From Terriglobia bacterium (GTDB lineage: Bacteria; Acidobacteriota; Terriglobia; Terriglobales; Acidobacteriaceae), in contig JAIQFH010000003.1 of NCBI GenBank assembly GCA_020073385.1, forward strand, positions 1 to 64,000: a stretch of DNA of 64,000 bases. The letters run 5' to 3'. Of the stretch, positions 8,759 to 18,721 are shown piece after piece. The translations under genes and the position numbers were made by a program. The number at the start of each line of letters is the position of its first letter. The first letter of the stretch is position 1. The notes under the pieces were generated by a model. That model ran no database searches, was not told the DNA's origin, and was given only the letters and a program-made list of their open reading frames with translations.

Positions 8759-11700
8759 ACCATCGACGAAACGCGCACGGCTACTGTTGATCGGAGCGCT
8801 CGTTGTCTCCGCGGGCCTGACGCTTGCCGCAATGGGTGAACTACCCTCCTGGATTCGTGACGTGGAAGCGAACAGCGCGATCGAAGCAGCTTTCTTCCGC
8901 ATGATGTCGCTGCCGAACGGAGCGGTAGCGTTCCGGCGGCCTCCGAGCGAGACTCGCCCGGCCCTCGGTGAGCTGATCAAAGGACAGCCGCACAACGCAG
9001 AGCTCTATTCTCTGCGAGCGCTCGAAGACGAGCAGCAACTCGATTTCACTGCAGCTGAATCCGATTGGAAAGCATACGTCGAGAATTCGTCCGACAAGGG
9101 CGGTGCTCAACTGGCGCTTGCCGATTTCTATCACCACCGGTTGCGACCAGCCGATGAGATCAAGGTACTTTTTCTGGTGGCGAACGCCCCGCCAATTGCG
9201 TCAGAAAGACTGACGCCTACCGCTCAGCAGCGTAGCTGGCAGGCTTTCGAGCGAATCTTCGGCGTGATTCAGGACCAGGGTCTTCCGAAGGACGTCTCGA
9301 TCGCTCAATATCGCGCCTGGATTTCGCGCTATCCCAAGGAGCAATCGCTGTACGCTCGTTTCCTGGAATTTCTGGTTACGCAGAAGGAGTACGCGGCGGC
9401 CGGACAGCTGATCAGCGACTATCGCAAGCAGTTTCCCGACGATCAGATCTTCCCCGTGAAGGCCAAGGCGATCGTGGAGTATCGCCAGGGATCCGTTCGT
9501 GAAGGATTGGCCGTCTACGAGCAGAGTTTTCAGCCGCTCTGGGATCCGCAACTGGTGAAGAGCTATTTCGATCTTCTGCGGGAAACGCAGAATCTGCGCA
9601 AGTTTCGCGACGACGCCCATGCCGCGTTGGTGGCCAATCCACAGGACCTGAATGCCACGGCGCGTATCTTCTATTACTACCAGCAACAAGGCAAGAATGA
9701 CGCGGCGAAACAGACAATCGCCGATTTTCGCTCACACAAAGATGCCGCCAAGGCAGCCTGGACTTCGCAGGAACTCTTCATATGCGCGCGCCTGCTGGAG
9801 GACATTCATTCGTATCCGGAGTCGGCCCGCTATTACTTCGCTCTTTACAACAGCAAGGAATTGCCCAATGCGCAGGAGACTGCGATCGCCGGTCTCACGG
9901 GCATCATGCTCACCGCCCCCGAGACTCCGATCCGCCTCGGTTCCGGCGAGCTGTCGATGTATCGCGATATCGCGACACTCGACCAGGGTCCCGGCTATCT
10001 GAATGGAATTCTGTCGCTGATCCTGAACACGACACAGCCGGCCTATCAGTACTCCGACGAAGAGCAGCGCGCCGTGCCTTACTTCCATCGATCACGAGCC
10101 GCCGAACTGCTGGCACTACTCGATACCAGGTTCCCGAACGCCACTCGTTGCGCCGAACTGCATGCCCAGTTGCTCGAGTTCTACGCCAACTCCGGGGAGA
10201 GTGATGCGGTCATTCAGGGCGGCAAGGATTTTCTTACGAATTTTCCCAAGGCTCCGCAGCGCACGGCTGTGGCTCTGCTCATGGCGGACGCTTATGCGCG
10301 CAAGAACAATACGAAAGATGAATTTTCTATCTACGATTCCGTTCTCCAGGAATTAGCTGCGAGTGCGCAGAACGTGCCGCTGGGTACGACCGGCGCTTCC
10401 TATGATTCCTACCGCTCCTCGGGTACGGCATATCAGAACGAGCACACGGCAGAGGTAGAAGAAGAGGGAAGTGGAGACGGTGAATCAGAAGAAACTCCAC
10501 GAGGAAACACTCCCCCGAGGCGGAAGGTCAGCCAGTCGTTCCAGCTAGGCGCGAGCACTGCCCCTGAACGGCAAGCAGGCCCACGGTCGCCGGAATATGC
10601 GCGTGTTCTGGAGCGCTATTTGGCGCGGTTGGTCGAGACGAAGCAGATCCCCGCGGCTCTGGCGGTGTTGCGACACGAGATCGATCGCAACCCAGACGAC
10701 CCAGGGCTTTATGAACGGCTCGCTACGTTCCTTGATCAGAATCGTCTGGGATCGCAGCAGGAAGAAGTTTATCGCCTCGCCATTTCGCGGTTTGCCGATA
10801 AATCTTGGTACGACAAGCTCGCCCGGTTCTATCTCCGTTACAAGAGAGACAGCGAGTTCGAAAAACTCATGCGCGATGCAGTCGCCAGCTTCAAGGGCAG
10901 CGAACTCGAACTGCATTTCAACAATGTTGCAGGTGGCGGGCCAGTAATGTATCTGCGCCTGAACCTGTATGCGCACCAGCGATTCCCGCACAATCCGGTG
11001 TTTGTTCGCAATCTTCTGGGCGCGTATCAATCCTCCAAAACCTACGATCAGGCAGCATGGGAGGCGCTGTTGCGGCAACACTGGTTCGAAGATGCAATGC
11101 TGCGGAACCGGTTCTTCGAATTCCTATCCAGAACCGGCGAACTGGAAAAGGAGCTTGGTGCGATCCGCGACAGTGCGCCTGACGCTGCAAATTGGGAAAA
11201 GAATCCTGCCGCGGCTCACTTTCTGGCTTACGCAAATTTATGGCGGTCGCATTTCGAGGACAGCGCTCCGGTCCTGAAGTCGCTGGCTGCGCAGTATCCG
11301 GCTGAACCCGAGATCGCGGGTGTCGCGTCGTCAGTGTATCGCTCGTTGGCATATTTCGAGCCCGCCGACACTGCGGTTGCCGCCAAGATTCAGGACAATT
11401 TATTGCAGGCGAATCCGAGCGACACTCAAACCATGGCTCGCATCGGCGACATCTATGCAGATCGCGAGCAGTTCGCTCAGGCCGCGACTTACTGGGAGCG
11501 CATCCCGCAGGTGTCGCCTGGGCAGTCTTCCGGATATCTCGAAGCGGCGACCATCTATTGGGACTACTTTGATTTCGACAATGCGCTTCGTTTGCTGGGT
11601 AAGGGACGCACGCGGCTGGGCGACGCGAGCCTTTACGCGTACGAAGCTGGAGCCATCTACGAAAGTCAGCGCGATTATCCGAAGGCTATCGATGAATACG

Positions 11701-14700
11701 TGAAAGGCGCGCTTGACGCTCCGGACTCTTCGGCGGAACAGCGTCTGCTGCAGTTGGCGCGGAGACCGAGGTTCCGCGATCTCGTCGATCAGAGCACGGC
11801 GAAGATTGCTGTGCCACCAAGTCCGGCGACCGCGGCTGTGAATTTGCGAGTCAAAGTTCTTGAGGCGCAGAACCGAAAACCTGAGATGGAGGCGTTCCTC
11901 GATTCGCTGGCGAAAGGAACGACTTCCATCGAACAGGCGGAAGAAATTGAAAGCCTCGCGGGACAGAAATCGCTGGAGATGGTGCGGCAGCACGCGATCG
12001 AACGACAAGCGGCACTTACAACCGATCCGGTCACTCGTTTGCAATTGCGCTATGCCTTGATCCGCCTGTACGAGGGACGCAAAGACTTCGCATCGGCGCA
12101 GAAGAATGTCGAAGCGCTCTATCGCGAGAACCCGAAGATCCTCGGGGTGGTGCGATCGACCGTCGACTATTACTGGCGTATGAAGATGCAGTCGCAGGCG
12201 ATCACTGTGCTGCTGCAGTCTTCCAAAGACGCGTATCCCGCACTGGGCATGCAGTTCAGCTACGAGGCTGCGCGCAAGTCGACAGAGGCAAAACAATTTC
12301 AGCAGGCGCGAGATCTCCTGACGAGGCTGCTGAAGGAGTCTCCGTACAACGGTGAATACCTTGCCGCCATGGCGGATACGTATGCCCAGGCCGGTGACGA
12401 TCACGGACTCGAGCAGCTCTATCTGGACAAGATCGCGATGTTCCGTTCTGCTCCTCTCCCCGCAGACAATCGAAAGGCTCAGATCGCAGCCTTGCGGCGC
12501 GGGTTGGTCCCGGCGCTCACGCGGATGAACAACTACTCCGGCGCTGTGGATCAGTACATCGAACTGATCAACAACTTCCCTGAGGATGACGCCCTGGTCA
12601 CCGAGGCCGCTCTTTACGCTCTGCGGTATCAGCGGCAACAGCAACTGGTTGGTTTCTACGCGAAGACGGTTGCCCAGTCTCCGAAAGACTATCGCTGGTC
12701 CATGGTGTTGGCGCGCACGCAGACGAACCTCGAAGACTATCCCGCGGCCATTGAGACCTATGGAAAATCGATCGCGATTCGACCGGATCGCGCCGACCTG
12801 TACATCGCACGCGCGGAGTTGGAAGAGCGCCTCATGCGGTTCGACGAAGCGGCGGCGGACTACGAACACATTTACCAGCTCGCGTACAAGGATCCGCAGT
12901 GGATAGAGAAAGTGGCGGCCGTCCGAGCCCGGCAGGGCAAGGTGAAAGAGGTTGTCGCCGCGTTGCAGGCTGCGTTGATCGAAGGCCGTCCGGACAGTGC
13001 GGGCAAGTACTTCGAAGTGGGCCGCCGGTTGGAGGCATGGGGAATGCTCGACCAGGCTCGCAGCTTCGTAGAGCAAGGCGTTTCCAAAGCGGGTTCCGAT
13101 CTGCTCGCCAGTGGAGAGAACGAGTCCGGAGTGAAGACCTACGTTCGAATTTTGACACGCCTTCGTCAGCACGAGCAGGCCTATGCCACGCTTCAAAAAG
13201 CGTTGGAAGATTCCAAGGCAGACTTGCCGGTTCTGAAAGAGCAGGTGGCCAGGCAAGGTGTGACTGGATTGACCGATGCGCAGTGGCGCGAAAATACGCG
13301 CCGCAAGCGGATGGAAACTGCGCGGAATGAGATGGAGAACGCGCTCCAGGAGCTAGGCAGCACGGTCAACATGTATTTCACCACTGAGGAGCGGCTTTCA
13401 TTCGCACAGTTCGCAGAATCAAAGCGAGCCGGCATGAACCTGGATGACGTTCAGAAGTTCGCCATTCCATTGGCGGTCACTGCCGCACTTGCCGATCAGG
13501 AAGCCCGCTGGCGCTTTGAATTGATGATGCAATGGGGGCCATCCCTGAATCACGGGGTGAATCCTCAGCCCTTCATTGAACTGCAACGACTCCGGGGACG
13601 CTTTGCGGAACTGGGATCGCAACTGGAGCAATTCGCGGCGGTTCTTCCGCCCATTAGTAGAGGCCAAGAGTGGATTGCCGCCGCCGACGCTTATCACGCA
13701 GCCGGTGACGAGCAAAACGAGATGCGCGTCCTCGCGAAAGTGTTTCCAGGTTTGGACGAAACGAGGCAGGAACGCTACTTCAAATTGTTGCTGGAAAAGC
13801 AGCCGCAGGAACTGATTCGCATCGCATCGACATGGACCTCGACCGCGCAGTGGGGTGAGCAGGCGGCGAACTACGTTGTGGCTCACGGCAGTCCCGCGAT
13901 GGCGCATGCGATGGTACAGTCGCGCAGCAAGCCGCGTCCAGCGGTATGGAACAAAGCGTACAACGCGCTGGTCGGCCTGTATTTCTCCGAGCCCACGACC
14001 GAGGTAAATAATGCATTCCTCTCGGCGCTGGGCGATGATCCCATCTCCGCGCGTCTTGCCAAGCCAGTCGACCGCGATCAGCAACTGGCGGGTAACACGT
14101 GGTTCTACTACGGCTCGCGCTATGGCGAATATCTCGGAACGTCGAAGCAGGGGAATCCCGAAGATTTCCTGGCGGGCGTTCTGGAACAGAGCCCGGCCAG
14201 TTCATCCGGATACCTGACTCTGGCTGACTACTACGCCGGAGCCGGGGACGCGAAACGTGCCATCGCCGACTATGGGCACACTCTCGAACTCTCGCCGAAT
14301 CGCGCCGACGTATACGGCAGCCTCGCGGTCGTGTACTACAAGCAGGGAGATCGTGCCGGGGCTCTGGCGCAATGGAAGCAGGCCCTGGCCGTGCTCGCGA
14401 AACAGCTCAATAGCTCGCGTGTTCCCGACAGCTTCTGGAGAGATTTCGGCCGCACTTGCGATCAGCTGCGAACTCGCCACCTTTTCCCGGAGCTGAAGCC
14501 CGATGCCGACGCCATCGTGCGGACTTATCTCCGCTACAACGGAACCTGGATGTCCAATGCCATCCTCCACCCGGCGTACGCTGCGCAAGCAGACCCAACC
14601 ACAGCGACGAACTGGCTTCTGGACGTCGCGTCATCGGCTCAAGATCCAGCCCGCGTACTCGGGGACGTTGCCGATGCCTCCTGGATTCCGCAGGCGCAGC

Positions 14701-16166
14701 GCGCATTGATCTACAAACGCGTTCTCGAACTGAAAGAGACCGCGGTTGGAAAGTTAGACGGCATCGAGCGCCAGAATGCGCAGCAAGAACTCAACTCCTG
14801 GCAGGAGCGATGGATCCGTTACCTGGTGACGACCAAGCAATACGCGGAAGCAGCGGCGGCGATTGCCACGCTGCCACAGGAAAATCGCACGGCGGAGAAC
14901 AATGCTCTGGTTCCTCTGGAACTGCGCGTAGCAGCTCAACTCGGCACGCTGGATGCGAAACTGGCTTCCTACCGCACGGAGCCCCAGAGCGCGCCCTCAG
15001 CAGAGCTGTTGCGCACTGCAGCGCGTCAACTCTTTGAAGCCGGCGATAAGCAATCAGCCCGAAAGATCCTGGAGCTGGTCTTCGCCCGCGAGATTGAAGA
15101 GCACAAACTCGTCGCCGCGAACTTCCTGGGACTGGCGGAAATTCGCCTGGCAGCAGGAGACAACGCTGGGGCTCTCGATTTGCTCCACCGTCTGGTAGTC
15201 GCTGTGGGAAGTCCCTTTGAGAACCTAGATCCGGCTGCGGCATTGCTCGAGAAAACGGGCCATAACGCCGAAGCCATCGAGTTCCTAGAACAGCTCGTGA
15301 AGTCCGCGCCTTGGGACGGATCCTATCGTCTGCGACTCGCCAAGGCGAGACTCGCGGCGGGCAGCGATGCAGCCAATGCTCAAGATGCCCTCTCTGCAAT
15401 CGCCTCCGCTCCAGCATCCACTTACGATCTGCGGCTCAAAGCTGCGACCTCACTGACAGGAACGTCCAGCCGCGACTTGGGCAGTGGAGAACTGAACTTG
15501 CTGGCAGCTGGGAAGCGCGCCCTCGCGCCCGCTGCAGCCGACAAGTTCTACTACTACGAAGCGCGCGAGCGAGCTGCCGAGAACACGGCGGATCCCCAAG
15601 TCAAGCTCCAACTGCTCAGCCACTGCGTCATCGATTTCCCACGACGCGAAAGCGCTCGCGTGCCATTGTTTGAAGCCGCCGCGAACGCAAAGTCCGACAA
15701 CTACGCGCTGGCCATCATCGAGCCGCTCTTCCAGACACAGTATTTCCGTTCGGACGTGTCGCAAGCTGCTAATGAGGAAGAACAGATCGTCAGTTCCGGT
15801 GAAGACGAGGACCAATCAGGGAATGAATCGGACGCTCCGTACTCGGGAGATGAGCAGCTATCTCGAGCGCAGCGCGCACGTGTCTCGAAGTTCATCGCCG
15901 ACACGATGGTTCGAGTCGGCCGTTTCCCCGACGCGTTGTCGTACTACCAGACGGCGCGAAGCCTCGAGACCTCCGCAGAAAATCGTAAACAACTGAATCG
16001 CAGGATCGCAGACATGAAATCCATGCTGAAAATTCAGCGTGAGAATGCGGCGCGACAACCGCTACTGCACGAAGCTTTGGAGCAGGACCGCGTGGTTCGG
16101 CCCAGGCTGCAGGCACGCTCAGGCCCCACGAAAACCGCCACGGGGAAAGGAGGCGGGAAACAATGA
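8742..16166 (+). CDS. Giant membrane-anchored TPR protein (2474 residues)
   Basis: One N-terminal membrane segment (about residues 13-31) is followed by an almost unbroken alpha-helical superhelix of TPR-like repeats, such as YPAAIETYGKSIAIRPDRADLYIARAELEERL and YLTLADYYAGAGDAKRAIADYGHTLELSPNRADVYGSLAVVYYKQGDRAGALAQW. Two acidic, disordered linkers interrupt it, near residues 570-590 (EVEEEGSGDGESEE) and about 120-140 residues before the C-terminus (SSGEDEDQSGNESD). The start is TTG at 8742 with AGGAGG six bases upstream; no ATG fits. TPR arrays bind proteins, so this is the likely scaffold of the operon, presumably in the periplasm. It is far longer than ordinary TPR proteins. No enzymatic domain is visible. 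Confidence 0.8.
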   Translation: MKYFLEPSTKRARLLLIGALVVSAGLTLAAMGELPSWIRDVEANSAIEAAFFRMMSLPNGAVAFRRPPSETRPALGELIKGQPHNAELYSLRALEDEQQLDFTAAESDWKAYVENSSDKGGAQLALADFYHHRLRPADEIKVLFLVANAPPIASERLTPTAQQRSWQAFERIFGVIQDQGLPKDVSIAQYRAWISRYPKEQSLYARFLEFLVTQKEYAAAGQLISDYRKQFPDDQIFPVKAKAIVEYRQGSVREGLAVYEQSFQPLWDPQLVKSYFDLLRETQNLRKFRDDAHAALVANPQDLNATARIFYYYQQQGKNDAAKQTIADFRSHKDAAKAAWTSQELFICARLLEDIHSYPESARYYFALYNSKELPNAQETAIAGLTGIMLTAPETPIRLGSGELSMYRDIATLDQGPGYLNGILSLILNTTQPAYQYSDEEQRAVPYFHRSRAAELLALLDTRFPNATRCAELHAQLLEFYANSGESDAVIQGGKDFLTNFPKAPQRTAVALLMADAYARKNNTKDEFSIYDSVLQELAASAQNVPLGTTGASYDSYRSSGTAYQNEHTAEVEEEGSGDGESEETPRGNTPPRRKVSQSFQLGASTAPERQAGPRSPEYARVLERYLARLVETKQIPAALAVLRHEIDRNPDDPGLYERLATFLDQNRLGSQQEEVYRLAISRFADKSWYDKLARFYLRYKRDSEFEKLMRDAVASFKGSELELHFNNVAGGGPVMYLRLNLYAHQRFPHNPVFVRNLLGAYQSSKTYDQAAWEALLRQHWFEDAMLRNRFFEFLSRTGELEKELGAIRDSAPDAANWEKNPAAAHFLAYANLWRSHFEDSAPVLKSLAAQYPAEPEIAGVASSVYRSLAYFEPADTAVAAKIQDNLLQANPSDTQTMARIGDIYADREQFAQAATYWERIPQVSPGQSSGYLEAATIYWDYFDFDNALRLLGKGRTRLGDASLYAYEAGAIYESQRDYPKAIDEYVKGALDAPDSSAEQRLLQLARRPRFRDLVDQSTAKIAVPPSPATAAVNLRVKVLEAQNRKPEMEAFLDSLAKGTTSIEQAEEIESLAGQKSLEMVRQHAIERQAALTTDPVTRLQLRYALIRLYEGRKDFASAQKNVEALYRENPKILGVVRSTVDYYWRMKMQSQAITVLLQSSKDAYPALGMQFSYEAARKSTEAKQFQQARDLLTRLLKESPYNGEYLAAMADTYAQAGDDHGLEQLYLDKIAMFRSAPLPADNRKAQIAALRRGLVPALTRMNNYSGAVDQYIELINNFPEDDALVTEAALYALRYQRQQQLVGFYAKTVAQSPKDYRWSMVLARTQTNLEDYPAAIETYGKSIAIRPDRADLYIARAELEERLMRFDEAAADYEHIYQLAYKDPQWIEKVAAVRARQGKVKEVVAALQAALIEGRPDSAGKYFEVGRRLEAWGMLDQARSFVEQGVSKAGSDLLASGENESGVKTYVRILTRLRQHEQAYATLQKALEDSKADLPVLKEQVARQGVTGLTDAQWRENTRRKRMETARNEMENALQELGSTVNMYFTTEERLSFAQFAESKRAGMNLDDVQKFAIPLAVTAALADQEARWRFELMMQWGPSLNHGVNPQPFIELQRLRGRFAELGSQLEQFAAVLPPISRGQEWIAAADAYHAAGDEQNEMRVLAKVFPGLDETRQERYFKLLLEKQPQELIRIASTWTSTAQWGEQAANYVVAHGSPAMAHAMVQSRSKPRPAVWNKAYNALVGLYFSEPTTEVNNAFLSALGDDPISARLAKPVDRDQQLAGNTWFYYGSRYGEYLGTSKQGNPEDFLAGVLEQSPASSSGYLTLADYYAGAGDAKRAIADYGHTLELSPNRADVYGSLAVVYYKQGDRAGALAQWKQALAVLAKQLNSSRVPDSFWRDFGRTCDQLRTRHLFPELKPDADAIVRTYLRYNGTWMSNAILHPAYAAQADPTTATNWLLDVASSAQDPARVLGDVADASWIPQAQRALIYKRVLELKETAVGKLDGIERQNAQQELNSWQERWIRYLVTTKQYAEAAAAIATLPQENRTAENNALVPLELRVAAQLGTLDAKLASYRTEPQSAPSAELLRTAARQLFEAGDKQSARKILELVFAREIEEHKLVAANFLGLAEIRLAAGDNAGALDLLHRLVVAVGSPFENLDPAAALLEKTGHNAEAIEFLEQLVKSAPWDGSYRLRLAKARLAAGSDAANAQDALSAIASAPASTYDLRLKAATSLTGTSSRDLGSGELNLLAAGKRALAPAAADKFYYYEARERAAENTADPQVKLQLLSHCVIDFPRRESARVPLFEAAANAKSDNYALAIIEPLFQTQYFRSDVSQAANEEEQIVSSGEDEDQSGNESDAPYSGDEQLSRAQRARVSKFIADTMVRVGRFPDALSYYQTARSLETSAENRKQLNRRIADMKSMLKIQRENAARQPLLHEALEQDRVVRPRLQARSGPTKTATGKGGGKQ

Positions 16167-17869
16167 AACGTATCCTCATCATCGTGTGCGTTGCACTGGC
16201 AGGTGCCGGGATTGGATGGGCCGGCTACCGCGCCGTATCGCCTCCAGATGTACCGCTATCCAAGTTCGTTCCCGCCGGGCCGCTGCTTTATCTCGAGGCG
16301 CAAGACTTCTCCTCGCTACAGAGCGACTGGAATTCTTCTCCTCAAAAGAGGCAATGGATCAACAGCGACAGCTACGAAGTCTTCTCGCGCTCGCGGTTAT
16401 TTCTACGTCTGAAAGGGGCGGGCGAGCAATTCGCCGCTGCTGCCGGTTTGCCCCCCGACATGGATTTCTTCGCCCAGGTCGCGGGACAGCGCAGTGCGGT
16501 TGCGATCTATGACATCGGCAAGCTGGAATTCCTTTACATCGCCTATCTTCCATCGGCCAAGTCCATGCAAAGCTCTCTCTATCAAACTCGGGCGAAGTTC
16601 GAGCCTCGGAACGCCGGTGGGATCGACTTCTACGTGCGCCGCGACCCGCAATCCGAGCGGGAAGTTGCCTTCGCCATATCCGGCGACTACTTGTTGTTGG
16701 CAACCCGGCAAGACCTGATTGCGGGCGCTTTGCAGTTGATGTCCGGCAAGCAGGATCGGACGGTTGAGAGCGAATCGTGGTGGACGCAATCGACCGCCGC
16801 AGCAGGCCATGCCGGAGATTTGCGCATGGTACTGAATCTTCAGACACTCGTTCCAAATGGGTACTTTCGAACCTACTGGGTGCAGCAAAACATCACTGAT
16901 CTCTCGCAGTATTCGGCGGCGGTTTCCGATCTGTTCCGCTCAGGCAAGGAATATCGCGAAGAGCGGGTGCTGATTCGTAAAAAGGAACCGGCACAAGCCG
17001 CTTCTGCCGACAGCCTCGCATCGGCCGCTGATCTCTCGCGTTTAATTCCGGAAAATGCCGGAGTCTACGTGACGGCGGCCAATCCGGGCGCGGATGCATG
17101 CTTTGCGCTGCTCGAGACCAAGATCCTGGCGCCTCATCTCGGTCCTGCGCCGATCTCGCAGATCGCTCCCCAGGTACAACTGACTTCGGGCGAACAGGGA
17201 GCCAGTTCCGATCTTGAGACGCGCATTGATCAGGCACCGGCGGAAACTCCAGCCACAACCAGTTCGGCAGCGGCTTTGAAGGATCTGTTGGGCAAGACTC
17301 CAATCCTGGCCTCGCTTCAGCTGCAATCGACTCAGCGCGATTCTGCTGGTGTTTTCGTTAGGACTCACACTGCTGTCATCTTCGCCGCCGCTTCGGATTG
17401 GAGTGAGGAAAGCGTGAACTCGGCGCTCAACGAATTCGTGCGCCCGGGCCTTACGGCCGGTCAGTTGGGAACTTCGTGGCGGCAGAAATCGGGGTATCAA
17501 CAACTGGATGGATTGTGGCCGCTGACCGTTGCCGTCCGGGGTAAGGAATTAATCGTCAGCGATGATCCGTCCCTGATGGAATCCGTGCTGGCCAACTTTG
17601 CGCGCAAATCAGACCGTAAGCCGCTGGAATACTTCGCGGGCTTCAATCACCAGCAGGAGCGCGAGAATTTCGCGCGTTTCACTTCGCTGGTCGATCGTCC
17701 CAATATGCCCGTAAATGCAGGACCCGGATCCGAGCGCGAGCCGCAATTTTTCTCGGGCAACATGGCGAGTCTGAGCGCAACTCTGGCGGATGTATCTGCC
17801 GAGCGAATTGAAATTCGCAGCGACGGAGGCAAAGTCAGACAGACAGTTACCTACGAATGGTCTCAGTGA
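16163..17869 (+). CDS. DUF3352-like exported protein
   Basis: This 568-residue protein has an N-terminal membrane segment (residues about 3-23) and then a soluble exterior part resembling DUF3352. Its features are VPLSKFVPAGPLLYLEAQDFSS near the start, several G-x-L-x-hydrophobic ISGDYLLLATRQD-type strands, and a second copy-like half (TVAVRGKELIVSDDPSLMESVL). Proteins of this kind often begin with a phrase meaning that the protein sits at the membrane and covers the periplasmic face, but no activity is established. It overlaps the giant TPR gene by four bases (ATGA), which points to co-translation and a shared function. Confidence 0.65.
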   Translation: MKRILIIVCVALAGAGIGWAGYRAVSPPDVPLSKFVPAGPLLYLEAQDFSSLQSDWNSSPQKRQWINSDSYEVFSRSRLFLRLKGAGEQFAAAAGLPPDMDFFAQVAGQRSAVAIYDIGKLEFLYIAYLPSAKSMQSSLYQTRAKFEPRNAGGIDFYVRRDPQSEREVAFAISGDYLLLATRQDLIAGALQLMSGKQDRTVESESWWTQSTAAAGHAGDLRMVLNLQTLVPNGYFRTYWVQQNITDLSQYSAAVSDLFRSGKEYREERVLIRKKEPAQAASADSLASAADLSRLIPENAGVYVTAANPGADACFALLETKILAPHLGPAPISQIAPQVQLTSGEQGASSDLETRIDQAPAETPATTSSAAALKDLLGKTPILASLQLQSTQRDSAGVFVRTHTAVIFAAASDWSEESVNSALNEFVRPGLTAGQLGTSWRQKSGYQQLDGLWPLTVAVRGKELIVSDDPSLMESVLANFARKSDRKPLEYFAGFNHQQERENFARFTSLVDRPNMPVNAGPGSEREPQFFSGNMASLSATLADVSAERIEIRSDGGKVRQTVTYEWSQ

Positions 17870-18714
17870 AGCATATTCAGGTGGTGGTGTTGATTCTGCT
17901 GACGCCGTTGGTGTCGCGCAGTCGCCCCGACGCGGAGCAGGTCACCGCTGCTCGCACATCACTCTTTGCGCAGTCTGCAGCGCAAGCGTTGAACCGCGAC
18001 TTTCCCGATGTCAACGTCTCCTTTCTATTGCTCGACGCGCACACAGGGCGACTGCTCGCTTCCCGTTGGGACCATGCGACCGATCCGATTCCGCTGGGAT
18101 CGCTTGCGAAGCCCTTTGCAGCTCTCGCTTACGGGGAACAGCATGAGTTTCACTATCCCTCGCATACCTGCCGCGGGTCGGAAACTGGATGCTGGCGTCC
18201 TGGCGGACACGGTGATGTCGACCTCACATCGGCGATCGCCTTTTCCTGTAATTCCTATTTTCGATTTCTGACATCAGACCTCACCGCCGCCGACGTGTCG
18301 CCGACGGCCAGTCGGTTCGGGCTCGATCTCCCTGACAGCAGCACCCACGGTGGCGAATTCGCTGGGCTCGGAACTCGATGGCGGATTTCTCCGCTGCGCA
18401 TGGCGCACGCTTATGTGGGACTGCTTGGCGAGCGTCAGCGGCCAGCCGTGCGCCAGATCCTTGCCGGAATGGAGCAGTCTGCTCTGCGCGGAACCGGTGC
18501 GGAAGTGGACCGCGCATTGCAATCGGAAACGGCGCTGGTGAAGACCGGAACGGCGGCCTGCACTCATTCGCGACCTGCGCCGGGAGACGGTTTCGCCGTA
18601 GCGCTCGTTCCCGCAGAGGATCCCCGACTCCTGTTGATGGTCCGCGTGCATGGCGTGCCTGGCTCAGTTGCCGCAAGAACCGCTGGCCAGATGCTTCGAC
18701 GAATTGAGGAGTAG
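17857..18714 (+). CDS. Minimal penicillin-binding transpeptidase-domain protein
   Basis: In only 285 residues this protein carries all three active-site motifs of serine acyl-transferases of the PBP type: S82-L-A-K85, S130-C-N132 and K229-T-G231. It also has an N-terminal hydrophobic export segment. There is no glycosyltransferase, pedestal or PASTA domain, so it is about half the length of a class B PBP. It could act as an L,D-independent D,D-transpeptidase or carboxypeptidase, or as a beta-lactam-sensitive sensor. The ATG at 17857 overlaps the previous gene by 13 bases. A GTG at 17866 would give the tight GTGA overlap seen elsewhere in the operon. The next gene encodes a SpoIID-type protein, which supports a cell-wall role. 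Confidence 0.75.
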   Translation: MVSVKHIQVVVLILLTPLVSRSRPDAEQVTAARTSLFAQSAAQALNRDFPDVNVSFLLLDAHTGRLLASRWDHATDPIPLGSLAKPFAALAYGEQHEFHYPSHTCRGSETGCWRPGGHGDVDLTSAIAFSCNSYFRFLTSDLTAADVSPTASRFGLDLPDSSTHGGEFAGLGTRWRISPLRMAHAYVGLLGERQRPAVRQILAGMEQSALRGTGAEVDRALQSETALVKTGTAACTHSRPAPGDGFAVALVPAEDPRLLLMVRVHGVPGSVAARTAGQMLRRIEE

Positions 18715-18721
18715 CTCGGGA

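Noticed and set aside
11400-13256. Long minus-strand open frame of 618 codons
   Set aside because: It is the antisense of the giant TPR gene. Its sequence has no domain, signal or ribosome site, and high-GC codon use explains it.
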